A stretch of 45,257 bases of DNA from Paenibacillus chondroitinus NBRC 15376 (GTDB lineage Bacteria > Bacillota > Bacilli > Paenibacillales > NBRC-103111): positions 1-45,257 of the forward strand of contig NZ_BILW01000049.1 in NCBI RefSeq assembly GCF_004000765.1, read 5' to 3'. Positions 32,655-40,863 of this stretch are shown piece by piece. The stretch's first letter is position 1. Each line of letters begins with the position of its first letter. The translations under genes were made by a program, and so were the position numbers. The notes below the pieces were generated by a model. It made no database searches, was not told the DNA's origin, and saw nothing but the letters and a program-made list of their open reading frames with translations.

Positions 32655-34142
32655 ATGAGCAGTGTTAGCGATACACAATCCGGCATTGTAACGAAAGAGC
32701 AGATGATTCGGCAATTGTTCGCAAACTGTTCTGACGTACAAATTCTGACTTACTTATTTGGTGAGGATGACCCGTCATCCACAATTATGATGATCTATGC
32801 CGAAGGTTTATGTGATGCCGTTCAAATAGGGAAAATTGTCCTGCCGGAATTGAATTATGTTTATAAAGAAAATGGCTTCGAATATCTGCAAAACGGATAT
32901 GTGCTTGGCTCTTTACCGCTCATTTCCTTTGATGGAGAAGCAACAGAGCAAGAAATGACAGATTGCGTCTTTCAAGGGGATCTTCTCCTTATTTTTGTAG
33001 GTTCGGATGCGATGTACAAGCTTAATATTTGCAACCGTCCTCAGCGGGCACCTGATGAATCTAGTATCGAGATTTCGATCAAAGGACCGAAAGATGGATT
33101 TGTGGAAGAGTTTTCGACGAATATTGCCTTGATTCGCAAACGGATTCGAAGCAATTCCTTATGTTGTGAAACGTTCATTCTCGGAAGAAGAACGAGAACG
33201 AAGATCGGACTTATGTATATTAAGGACATACTTGCACCTAATATTTTAGAGGAAGTCCGTTGTCGGTTAAATAAAATCGATGTCGATGGCATTTATAGCA
33301 TCAGCCAGGTGGAAGAAGCACTTACTGATAAGAAATTTTCGTTATTTCCTATAACGGACTTCACGGGCAGGCCCGATTATGCAGTCAACTGCTTATTATC
33401 CGGACGATTTATTCTTATTATCGACGGCAACCCGTTGATCCTAATTGCACCAGGGACGTTTTCGTTGATTATGAAATCCCCGGAGGATATTCATTTCAGT
33501 TTTCAATACGTGACTTTTGCTCGCATGATTCGTTTTTTAAGTTTCTGGATGTCGATCCTCTTGCCTGGTTTTTGGGTGGCTCTTACTGCGTTTCACCAAG
33601 ATCAAATTCCATTTCGGCTTATGGCGACAATATCGGTAGCGAGAAGTGGTCTACCTCTATCAGCACAAATGGAAATGTTCACATTGCTATTCCTCCTGGA
33701 GGTTTTTCGAGAGGCTGGAGTACGATTGCCTAGCTCCATTGGACAAACTCTAACGGTGATCGGAGGGTTAGTTATTGGGGATGCCTCCATACGCGCAGGG
33801 TTGGTTTCGCCTTCGGTGGTGGTGGTTGGGGCAATTACCGCAATCATGGGGGCTACGCTTGTTAATCAGACCTTGGGCACAGTCGTAAGTGTAATCAGGT
33901 TGGTTATTTTTCTAGCTTCAGCTGTCATTGGAATGTATGGTCTCATTTTGGGTATGGTATTGTTGGTGATTCACATGTCCAGAATTAAATCGTTCGGGAT
34001 CCCTTTTTTATCTCCGTTGTCCCCGCCCAATTACAAAGTCCTATTTAAGAGCTTTTTAAGGTTTCCGTGGGCTAAAATGCGTTTTCGTCCGCAAGAGCTG
34101 CACACGATCGATTCAGACCATAAAGGGAAAGATCCCGAATGA
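32655..34142 (+). CDS. gerAA: Spore germinant receptor A subunit (GerAA family)
   Basis: 495 residues. A soluble N-terminal half contains the family pattern SIKGPKDGFVEEFSTNIALI and RTRTKIGLMYIKDI; the C-terminal half has about five membrane helices with FREAGVRLPSSIGQTLTVIG, highly typical of GerAA/SpoVAF proteins. It assembles with the B and C subunits into the germinant-gated channel. I chose the ATG at 32655 because AAGGAGTGAG lies just upstream; this start is 5 nt after the gerAB stop. The symbol is by family. Confidence 0.93.
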   Translation: MSSVSDTQSGIVTKEQMIRQLFANCSDVQILTYLFGEDDPSSTIMMIYAEGLCDAVQIGKIVLPELNYVYKENGFEYLQNGYVLGSLPLISFDGEATEQEMTDCVFQGDLLLIFVGSDAMYKLNICNRPQRAPDESSIEISIKGPKDGFVEEFSTNIALIRKRIRSNSLCCETFILGRRTRTKIGLMYIKDILAPNILEEVRCRLNKIDVDGIYSISQVEEALTDKKFSLFPITDFTGRPDYAVNCLLSGRFILIIDGNPLILIAPGTFSLIMKSPEDIHFSFQYVTFARMIRFLSFWMSILLPGFWVALTAFHQDQIPFRLMATISVARSGLPLSAQMEMFTLLFLLEVFREAGVRLPSSIGQTLTVIGGLVIGDASIRAGLVSPSVVVVGAITAIMGATLVNQTLGTVVSVIRLVIFLASAVIGMYGLILGMVLLVIHMSRIKSFGIPFLSPLSPPNYKVLFKSFLRFPWAKMRFRPQELHTIDSDHKGKDPE

Positions 34143-35290
34143 GGAAACTCGGTCTTTTACTAATTGTCCTAACCTTTCTAGTTTTCCAAACGGGTTGTTG
34201 GAATTCCAAAGATATTCAAACCATGGCCTATGTAACAGCGATCGGATTGGATTACGAAGATGGCAAATATGTCACCTATGTACAGGTGCTCAACTTTGCC
34301 AATGTGTCAAAAACCGAGTCGTCTCAGTTAGAGAAGAAAATCCCCATATGGATTGGGAAAGGAGAAGGGGAAACGGTCACTGAAACGTTTAATGCGATTT
34401 ATGCGACTTCCCAACTGAGAGTGTATTGGGGGCATGTGAAATCAATTGTGTGCACGGAACGATTTTTAAAGAACGGTAAAAGAGTCAAAGAGGCTTACGA
34501 TATGATAAACCGTTATCGGGAAATCCGTTACAACGTTCTGCTGTATGGAACAAAAGAGCCATTAAACGATTTGTTTCAGCAGAAATCGATTCTGAATTTA
34601 TCACCGACAGATTCCTTACTGGATAATCCGTCACAAATTTATTCCCAGCGTTCGTATATTACGCCGCATTACGGTTACAAGATTATTTCAGAGATAAATG
34701 AACCAGGGCAATATGCCATGCTTCCTTCGATCGCACTTGAGAAGGGAGAGTGGACCGAAGATAAACAGCCCAGATCGATGTTTAGAATCGACGGGGCGTT
34801 TTATTTAAAGGGCAGCCAATCCCTAGGGTGGATGTCTGAAAAAGAGTTAGAGGGATTTCGATGGCTTCAAGAAAAGCTGTCGCGTTCTCCGATCAACATT
34901 CCGGATACGAAAAAGCCTGTCGCTGCAATTGTTATGATTGAGCCGAAATCACGTATTCTGCCCACTATTCGAGATGGAAAAGTGTACTACACGATTAAAT
35001 TGAAAATAAATGCCTACGTCGATGAAATGGTTGAGGATATTGCACCACAAGACATGCGGAAACTTGCGGAGCAAGTGATTGAAGATCAGCTTAGAAAAAC
35101 ATACGAAATTGGGCTTAGCAAAAAAATAGACGTGCTGCAATTGGGCGAGCGGCTTTACAGAAATTACCCTAAAAAATGGCATGAACTCAACCAGAGTAAC
35201 GACTTCATTTTGGATGCCGACTCCCTTGATAAAGTAGAGGTTAATGTCAAACTGCAGCACACTGGCAAGTATAAAGCTAGAGCGCATTAG
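34139..35290 (+). CDS. gerAC: Spore germinant receptor C subunit lipoprotein (GerAC family)
   Basis: 383 residues. A lipoprotein signal peptide ends in lipobox QTGC with Cys20, followed by the family opening WNSKDIQTMAYVTAIGLDYE. The C-terminal domain includes 'DMRKLAEQVIEDQLRKTYEI' and 'YRNYPKKWHELN', as in GerAC proteins. It is anchored to the outer face of the spore inner membrane in the receptor complex. Start overlaps the gerAA stop by 4 nt (ATGA). The symbol is by family. Confidence 0.93.
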   Translation: MRKLGLLLIVLTFLVFQTGCWNSKDIQTMAYVTAIGLDYEDGKYVTYVQVLNFANVSKTESSQLEKKIPIWIGKGEGETVTETFNAIYATSQLRVYWGHVKSIVCTERFLKNGKRVKEAYDMINRYREIRYNVLLYGTKEPLNDLFQQKSILNLSPTDSLLDNPSQIYSQRSYITPHYGYKIISEINEPGQYAMLPSIALEKGEWTEDKQPRSMFRIDGAFYLKGSQSLGWMSEKELEGFRWLQEKLSRSPINIPDTKKPVAAIVMIEPKSRILPTIRDGKVYYTIKLKINAYVDEMVEDIAPQDMRKLAEQVIEDQLRKTYEIGLSKKIDVLQLGERLYRNYPKKWHELNQSNDFILDADSLDKVEVNVKLQHTGKYKARAH

Positions 35291-35303
35291 CCCCACTCAT
35301 GGC

Positions 35304-35474
35304 TCATTGCCGTTTCAATTCCTTGAATTTCTGAATGATATGCTTTCCCTTTAGATGATACCAAACGATAACAGGGGCGAAGAAGTTGATGCCCAGCACA
35401 CTGCCAACAACAATCCACATAAACCATTCCGTGTTTAGGATAGACAGATAGATGGGGGAATGATAAAAGTCCAT
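35304..35474 (-). CDS. Small membrane protein between two ger operons
   Basis: 56 residues on the strand opposite the ger genes, in a frame easily missed. It starts MDFYHSPIYLSILNTEWFMW, contains one strong membrane segment WIVVGSVLGINFFAPVIVWY, and ends with a basic tail KFKELKRQ. AGAGGAG lies 7 nt before the ATG at 35474. Small membrane D subunits are known to modulate GerA-type receptors in Bacillus, but they usually have two helices and about 70-80 residues, so assignment here is only suggestive. It is divergent from the second operon and could share its promoter region. Confidence 0.65.
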   Translation of the reverse strand: MDFYHSPIYLSILNTEWFMWIVVGSVLGINFFAPVIVWYHLKGKHIIQKFKELKRQ

Positions 35475-35541
35475 TCAAGCTGCTCCTCTCTATGATTGGG
35501 GATTTTTGTATTAGTGTAGCCAGCGACGGGGGGTGACATCC

Positions 35542-37062
35542 GTGCAGGAAATGAAGCAAGAAGGCGTAAAGTTAACTTGGCCTGACAAAACCGCGGCCAT
35601 TGAGGAATTGTTAGGCCATAGCGTCGATCTGCAGCGACGTGATTTTATGTTTTGCGGTAATCCGGAATTTCCCGGGTGCTGCTTCTATTTAGAAGGACTG
35701 GCAGATGCGACTGTCATTGATACGGCGCTCAAGGCGCTCGTCGTCTCGGGCAACGAACTGGTGGAGGAACCGGAACTGCTGGCCACGGCGGAGGAAATCA
35801 TCAGCAGCTTAATGTTCAATGCATCGATCCGAGCCTGTGGTACGTTGGCTGTAGGTGTAGAAGGGATTCTCACCGGCGATACACTCTTCCTAATTGATGG
35901 AGTGGATCAAACGCTGCTCGTCAGTTCGAAAGGATGGAAGGATCGCAGCGTAGAAGAGCCTGCCTCGGAAAATAACGTCCGCGGTCCGCGCGACGGCTTT
36001 ACGGAAAGCATCCGCACAAATACCGCGCTTGTCCGCAGAAGGATTAAGGATCCGATGCTGCGGATGGACGGGATGGTCATCGGGACGAGATCGAAGACGG
36101 ATATCAACATCGCTTATATCCATGACTTGGTCAAAGAGGGGCTTGTTGATGAGGTGAAGCGTAGACTTTCTCACATAAAGATTGACGCGATTCTCGAAAG
36201 CGGCTATATCGAAGAAATGATTGAGGACGCACCATTTTCTCCGTTTAATACAATTCAGAGCTCGGAACGGCCGGATAAAGTAGCTTCTGCCTTGTTGGAG
36301 GGGAGAGTAGCCATCTTTACAGACAATACGCCGGTGGTTTTAATTGTGCCCACATTTTTTTGGCAGTTCATTCAAGCGCCAGATGATTACTATAACAGGT
36401 ACTGGGTAGGTACTTTTTTTCGCATTGTGCGTTACCTGGCTTTCTTAATATCTTTGATGCTGCCTTCCATCTATGTGATGCTTGTTTCCTTCCATCATGA
36501 GATGATTCCGACTGCGCTTGCGCTAACGATTGCTTCCGGGCGTGAGGTAGTGCCATTTCCCGTACTGTTGGAAGCCGTCATGATGGAGCTTGCTTTCGAG
36601 CTCATGCGCGAAGCCGGGCTTCGCATGCCGAAGCCGATCGGGCAAGCCGTGAGCATCGTCGGCTCACTTATTATTGGCCAAGCGGCGGTGCAAGCAGGAT
36701 TGGTATCGCCCTTCATGGTCATCGTCATCGCCATAACCGGGATATCCTCCTTTGCCATTCCCAGTTATTCTTCATCGCTTGCGCTGCGCATTTTCCGTTT
36801 TCCTTTGCTCATCGCTTCTGGCACTCTGGGGCTGCTAGGATTCTCCGGCATGTTCTTCATCCTTCTGCTTCACGCACTCTCGATCCGTTCCTTCGGCGAA
36901 TCGTATTTGTCGCCAGCCAGTCCTTTCCGCGAAGTGGATCAGCGGGATATGATGCTCCGATTTCCGCTATGGATGCTTGATCAGCGGCCGGCATTCGCCC
37001 AAGATACACAGCGGATGAGCGATCAACAGAAGCCGCATGTGCCGGAGGAACAAGAGACATGA
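35542..37062 (+). CDS. gerAA: Spore germinant receptor A subunit (GerAA family), second operon
   Basis: 506 residues. The family pattern NVRGPRDGFTESIRTNTALV is followed by GTRSKTDINIAYIHDLV. The C-terminal membrane half has LMREAGLRMPKPIGQAVSIV and ends with a hydrophilic tail. I chose the GTG at 35542 with the G-rich site at 35528-35535; a GTG at 35533 is the alternative but lies inside that site. It is the first gene of operon 2 (order A-C-B). The gene is visibly more GC-rich than the homologue at 32655, so the two operons are not a recent tandem duplication. The symbol is by family. Confidence 0.92.
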   Translation: MQEMKQEGVKLTWPDKTAAIEELLGHSVDLQRRDFMFCGNPEFPGCCFYLEGLADATVIDTALKALVVSGNELVEEPELLATAEEIISSLMFNASIRACGTLAVGVEGILTGDTLFLIDGVDQTLLVSSKGWKDRSVEEPASENNVRGPRDGFTESIRTNTALVRRRIKDPMLRMDGMVIGTRSKTDINIAYIHDLVKEGLVDEVKRRLSHIKIDAILESGYIEEMIEDAPFSPFNTIQSSERPDKVASALLEGRVAIFTDNTPVVLIVPTFFWQFIQAPDDYYNRYWVGTFFRIVRYLAFLISLMLPSIYVMLVSFHHEMIPTALALTIASGREVVPFPVLLEAVMMELAFELMREAGLRMPKPIGQAVSIVGSLIIGQAAVQAGLVSPFMVIVIAITGISSFAIPSYSSSLALRIFRFPLLIASGTLGLLGFSGMFFILLLHALSIRSFGESYLSPASPFREVDQRDMMLRFPLWMLDQRPAFAQDTQRMSDQQKPHVPEEQET

Positions 37063-38249
37063 GAAGATTAGTTTGCTTACTCCTGGCGTTCTTGCCTCTG
37101 CTGCTGCTTACATCTTCTTGCTACGGTTTGCGCCAGATCAACGAATTGGCGATTGTCACCGCAGTCGGCTTGGATGTGGGCAAGGAACCTGACAGCGTCA
37201 AGCTGTCCGTGCAGATTATTCGTCCAGCGGATGCTCGAGGGCAGACGGGCGCGCCTTCCGGCGGCACGGGAGAGCCGATTTATTCCGTTAGCGCCGAAGG
37301 CAAAAGTATTTTCGAAGCCATTCGCAATCTGGGGCATTTTACATCACGTCGCGTCTATTGGGCGCACAATTTCTTGATTGTGATGCACGAAAGCTATGCC
37401 CGTAGAGGTATCGGAGATATGATTGATTTTTTCACCCGCAACCATGAACTTCGCATGAATACATGGGTCACAGTAACGCCGGATTCACCGAGTGAGGTTA
37501 TCTCGACGATTACGGGCTTGGAGGTTGTGCCCGGCGAAGCGGTTGACCGCCTGTTCCGTAACGTGCAAATCGTAGGACTTGCTCCCGCCAGTAATATGAT
37601 GAATTTGGAAGAAGCCTATTTGAGCCGGTCCGTGGAACCCGTCGTTGCCCAAGTACGGCTCGTAACTAGGGGGATTTCCAATAAGAGGCCAGAGCAGCAC
37701 GGTTCGATTAAGCAAGTTGATTTGGAGGGAGCAGCGGCTTTTGTAAATGACAAGATGGTCGGGTGGCTTTCACCGAAGGAAACCAAGGGGTTAATGTTTT
37801 TCTTGCAAAAACTGAAAAGCGGTATTGAAGTGATTCCTTGCCCAAATAATCAAAATAAGATTGTGACAATGGAATTTAAAGATATTGACTTTAAAGTAAA
37901 GCCATCCTATTCAGATAAGCTACCTAGCTTCCATATTCGACTAATGATCAAGGCAGATGTAGTGGAGAACAACTGCGGGGCTCCCATGACGGATTTACGC
38001 GAAGAGACCGAAGAAGCGCTTGAGGCTAAGCTGAACTCCGAAATTCAAAGCGTCTTGACCAAAGCACAGCAGCAATACCATTCCGACTTTCTGAAACTCG
38101 GAGACGTATTTCGCAACAAGTTTCCGATGGAATGGAAGCAACTCGGCTCCAAGTGGGGGGCTGCGTTCTCCGAAGCGCAAACAACCGTTGAGATCAAGAC
38201 AACAATTAAGTCGACCGTGCTGAAAGCAGCAGAGCAGGGGGTTAAATGA
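37059..38249 (+). CDS. gerAC: Spore germinant receptor C subunit lipoprotein (GerAC family), second operon
   Basis: 396 residues. Signal peptide with lipobox TSSC, then the family opening GLRQINELAIVTAVGLDVGK. The C-terminal domain contains FKVKPSYSDKLPSFHIRLMI and 'VFRNKFPMEWKQLGSKW'. A Gly-rich GQTGAPSGGTGEP loop near residue 65 is longer than in the first operon's homologue. Start overlaps the gerAA stop by 4 nt. The symbol is by family. Confidence 0.92.
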   Translation: MRRLVCLLLAFLPLLLLTSSCYGLRQINELAIVTAVGLDVGKEPDSVKLSVQIIRPADARGQTGAPSGGTGEPIYSVSAEGKSIFEAIRNLGHFTSRRVYWAHNFLIVMHESYARRGIGDMIDFFTRNHELRMNTWVTVTPDSPSEVISTITGLEVVPGEAVDRLFRNVQIVGLAPASNMMNLEEAYLSRSVEPVVAQVRLVTRGISNKRPEQHGSIKQVDLEGAAAFVNDKMVGWLSPKETKGLMFFLQKLKSGIEVIPCPNNQNKIVTMEFKDIDFKVKPSYSDKLPSFHIRLMIKADVVENNCGAPMTDLREETEEALEAKLNSEIQSVLTKAQQQYHSDFLKLGDVFRNKFPMEWKQLGSKWGAAFSEAQTTVEIKTTIKSTVLKAAEQGVK

Positions 38250-39355
38250 GAAAACTACAGATTACCAACGGCATGTTCATTGCAATGGTTGTCAACGTGA
38301 TCTTCGCCAAGGCGATCGGTGTAACGCAAGGTGTTCTGGCACGTGCCGTCGGCCAAGACATGTGGGTGGCAACGCTGCTGGGAACACTCCAAGGCGCGGT
38401 CATGATGTTTGTGACTTACATCGTTCTGCGCAGAACTCCGCATCTGAATTATATTGAACTCAGCGCGCTGCTGCTCGGCAAATGGTTCGGAAAAATCATA
38501 GCGTTATTGATCTTCGTCTTCTTCTTGGGGGAATTCGGACCGATCATGATTACTTTCGTGTATCATTTGAAGGACTATTTTCTCCCTGAAGCACCGGTCT
38601 GGCTTTTTACGGTTTCTTCCCTGATTGTTGGGGCGATTGGCTGCTACTACGGCCTCGAAGTGATGGGGCGAATTGCACTGATCGGTCTGCTTTTTATTTT
38701 TCTATTGAACACACTGATTATTCTCGGCTCAACCAATGAATTCGATATTCGAAATTTGCTGCCGTTTCTCGAGCATGGCTTTCTCCGGACAGCTGCCGCG
38801 AGCCTGCACTTTGATGTGGATTGGGCGCTTGCCGTCATGCTCGGCGCGCTAATCATCCCGTACGTAAACGGTACGGCAGCACGTGGCGGCCAGCTAAGTG
38901 TCATCAGCATTCTGGCGAGCGGCATGCTGGTCATCATCTGGGCAATTCTTGAGGGTGCAGTCTTATCTGCGGAGGTAACAAGCCAATACACGATCTCCTG
39001 CATGAAATTGGCGAGGAATGCGCATATCGGTAATTTTTTGCAGAGATATGAAATGATTATGATTGCGCTTTATTCCGTTTCGGTTCTGTTCGAAGTCATG
39101 TTCTGTATCTATGGTTCGTCAGTTAGTCTCGCCAGCATCCTGGGCTTGAAGAGCAATAAAACGATGATCCTGCCTGTTTGCCTCATTCTTGGTGTGTTCG
39201 GGACATGGATAGTAGAGGATCATTTTCGCGCAATTGATTATTTGGAACACGTTTGGCCAAAAATTGCGCTGCCTGTCGCAATTGGGTTGCCGCTGATTCT
39301 GCTGGGGCTAAGGATGCTGCTTCGGAAGAAGCTGGATGGCGTTGCTTCGTCGTAA
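38246..39355 (+). CDS. gerAB: Spore germinant receptor B subunit (GerAB family permease), second operon
   Basis: 369 residues with about ten membrane helices; opens LQITNGMFIAMVVNVIFAKA, a standard GerAB/YndE first helix, and carries NLLPFLEHGFLRTAAASLHF, the family's central 'lLPf...G' pattern. The start overlaps the gerAC stop by 4 nt, giving an A-C-B order with the B gene last. It would bind a germinant different from the first receptor. Repeats begin 70 bp after the stop. The symbol is by family. Confidence 0.92.
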   Translation: MRKLQITNGMFIAMVVNVIFAKAIGVTQGVLARAVGQDMWVATLLGTLQGAVMMFVTYIVLRRTPHLNYIELSALLLGKWFGKIIALLIFVFFLGEFGPIMITFVYHLKDYFLPEAPVWLFTVSSLIVGAIGCYYGLEVMGRIALIGLLFIFLLNTLIILGSTNEFDIRNLLPFLEHGFLRTAAASLHFDVDWALAVMLGALIIPYVNGTAARGGQLSVISILASGMLVIIWAILEGAVLSAEVTSQYTISCMKLARNAHIGNFLQRYEMIMIALYSVSVLFEVMFCIYGSSVSLASILGLKSNKTMILPVCLILGVFGTWIVEDHFRAIDYLEHVWPKIALPVAIGLPLILLGLRMLLRKKLDGVASS

Positions 39356-39426
39356 TTTTGCCTTTGCGAAAAGTACCTTTGGTGGCTGCACACTGAACAG
39401 AATCCTTAAAGTCGATATCCAAGGAT

Positions 39427-39523
39427 GAATGGGTGATTTTGAGCCCAAATGAATTGGGCTAAAGTCGCAGAGAGTTCAAACCGAGTTCAAACCGAGTTCA
39501 AACCACTGTATTTATGAATTTAT
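39427..39523. repeat. Intergenic repeat, copy 1 (with three 11-bp sub-repeats)
   Basis: A 97-bp unit running from GAATGGGTGATTTTGAG to ACTGTATTTATGAATTTAT. It contains the stem AGCCCAA/TTGGGCT (39442-39460) and three tandem GAGTTCAAACC boxes. It matches copy 2 (39605-39692) except for two extra G and one fewer 11-bp box there. No gene is seen in 39356-39798. Confidence 0.85.
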
Positions 39524-39604
39524 TTCGCGAAATCCTGGGTTTTTTCCATATTAATGAATTGAATTTATTTCGTGAAATTATAGAAATTGAAAGATTGCGA
39601 CGGA

Positions 39605-39692
39605 GAATGGGTGATTTTGAGCCCAAATGAATTGGGGGCTAAAGTCGCAGAGAGTTCAAACCGAGTTCAAACCACTGTATTTATGAATTTAT
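39605..39692. repeat. Intergenic repeat, copy 2 (with two 11-bp sub-repeats)
   Basis: An 88-bp near copy of 39427-39523 with two tandem GAGTTCAAACC boxes. Flanking AAAGATTGCGACGG boxes precede it (about 39590) and follow it (about 39710), so the real repeating unit is larger than the matched core. Confidence 0.85.
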
Positions 39693-39798
39693 AGCGCGAT
39701 AGCAGTTGGAAAGATTGCGACGGGAGCAGCTCTTGGCGACTTTACCCATTACATATTCACAAAACCCATATTTTATACATATGTCTATACTCATAGTT

Positions 39799-40863
39799 TT
39801 AACGTTTTAAGAACTTTATCCCATTCCCGCCAGATGTAAATGACTTCATTTTTCTTAGTGATTTCTTAATGCTTTTTGAGCTAATGACACAATTAATATC
39901 AGTCTTCTTTTTTGTTTCGTTTTGCAATATCACTTCAATGACTTTTTTGTTACCAACTTCTGAAAGTTTAAAAATTATTTTAGGTATACTCTTTTCTAGC
40001 ATCATCCTAACTTGATTCCAATTAGGAACTCGTATTTGCTCTGTTCCCTTTGTTGATATTTCAAGCCAATGATAGAAATAATTTAGACACAACTCAGATG
40101 TAATTCTTTTTATGATCCAGTGAAGTATTTCTCTATTAACTTCAAAGAGATTCATATGCTCTATTAATTTGTTTTTAGTTTCAATAATAATTTTTTCTAT
40201 TAGTTGAGTTGCTAGTTCTAGCCCTAGATACTTTCTGGAATTTGTTTCATCCCCTTTTATAACTTTATGAAAATGTGTCGTTTGAAGTAATGTATGTTTC
40301 CAAAAAACATATGCATAAGCAAATGGGCAAATTGGTGGAAACTCCCCTACTTCCTGCTTTCTTAACTCCTGAAGTGTAAGTGCACAGATTCGATGTTTTT
40401 TTAGAAATTTTTTCTTTATAAATCGGTCTATCGTTCTAAAACAACATTTATTTTCGAAATATATTTCGTCATTAAACGTCTTACAATTTGTGTATTCACG
40501 TGCGGAGGTTTGTTTAACTTCGTAAAAGTACTTTGATTTGATTATTGGCTCAAGGCTAAAATCTTCAATAGAAACAGATCTAGGGATAAATACAAACCGA
40601 GTATCATCATTTCTTGCCTTGCCTTCAATCCACTCAGAGACTGAATTATCAGTTATGTTTACTGGGAAATTCCATTCAGACCAATAAGTTTCTGTGAAAT
40701 TAGCTAACTTAAAACCACATTTACATGTGAACGGTTCGCTGAGCACGCTATCGCTTAATAAAAATGGAATTTCGCTCAAACAGCTAGGACACGCATTTAT
40801 CAATTTGTGAGTTACCGTAATTTCCAACAGTCTTAACTCTTTCACCAATTTTAACAACTTCAA
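39799..40863 (-). CDS. Zinc-ribbon hypothetical protein, partner of the HD-GHKL protein
   Basis: Up to 354 residues, basic and Ile/Lys/Asn-rich. An N-terminal zinc ribbon is visible as CPSC followed about 20 residues later by CKCG. The rest has no motif I recognise. The frame overlaps the upstream HD-GHKL gene by up to 80 nt. Several TTG/GTG codons within the overlap could be the start, so the N-terminus is uncertain; the zinc ribbon begins shortly after the overlap. The overlap suggests translational coupling, or alternatively a frameshift joining the two proteins. Strongly AT-rich like its neighbours. Confidence 0.6.
   Translation of the reverse strand: MKLLKLVKELRLLEITVTHKLINACPSCLSEIPFLLSDSVLSEPFTCKCGFKLANFTETYWSEWNFPVNITDNSVSEWIEGKARNDDTRFVFIPRSVSIEDFSLEPIIKSKYFYEVKQTSAREYTNCKTFNDEIYFENKCCFRTIDRFIKKKFLKKHRICALTLQELRKQEVGEFPPICPFAYAYVFWKHTLLQTTHFHKVIKGDETNSRKYLGLELATQLIEKIIIETKNKLIEHMNLFEVNREILHWIIKRITSELCLNYFYHWLEISTKGTEQIRVPNWNQVRMMLEKSIPKIIFKLSEVGNKKVIEVILQNETKKKTDINCVISSKSIKKSLRKMKSFTSGGNGIKFLKR

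Noticed and set aside
35287..35559. 90-residue minus-strand frame between the ger operons
   Set aside because: It lacks a ribosome binding site, reads through the gerAA start region and looks random in composition. The frame starting at 35474 in another register has a good site and a membrane helix, so it was preferred.
39427..39692. Possible CRISPR array
   Set aside because: Only two long units with short tandem 11-bp boxes; no regular repeat-spacer pattern and no cas genes.
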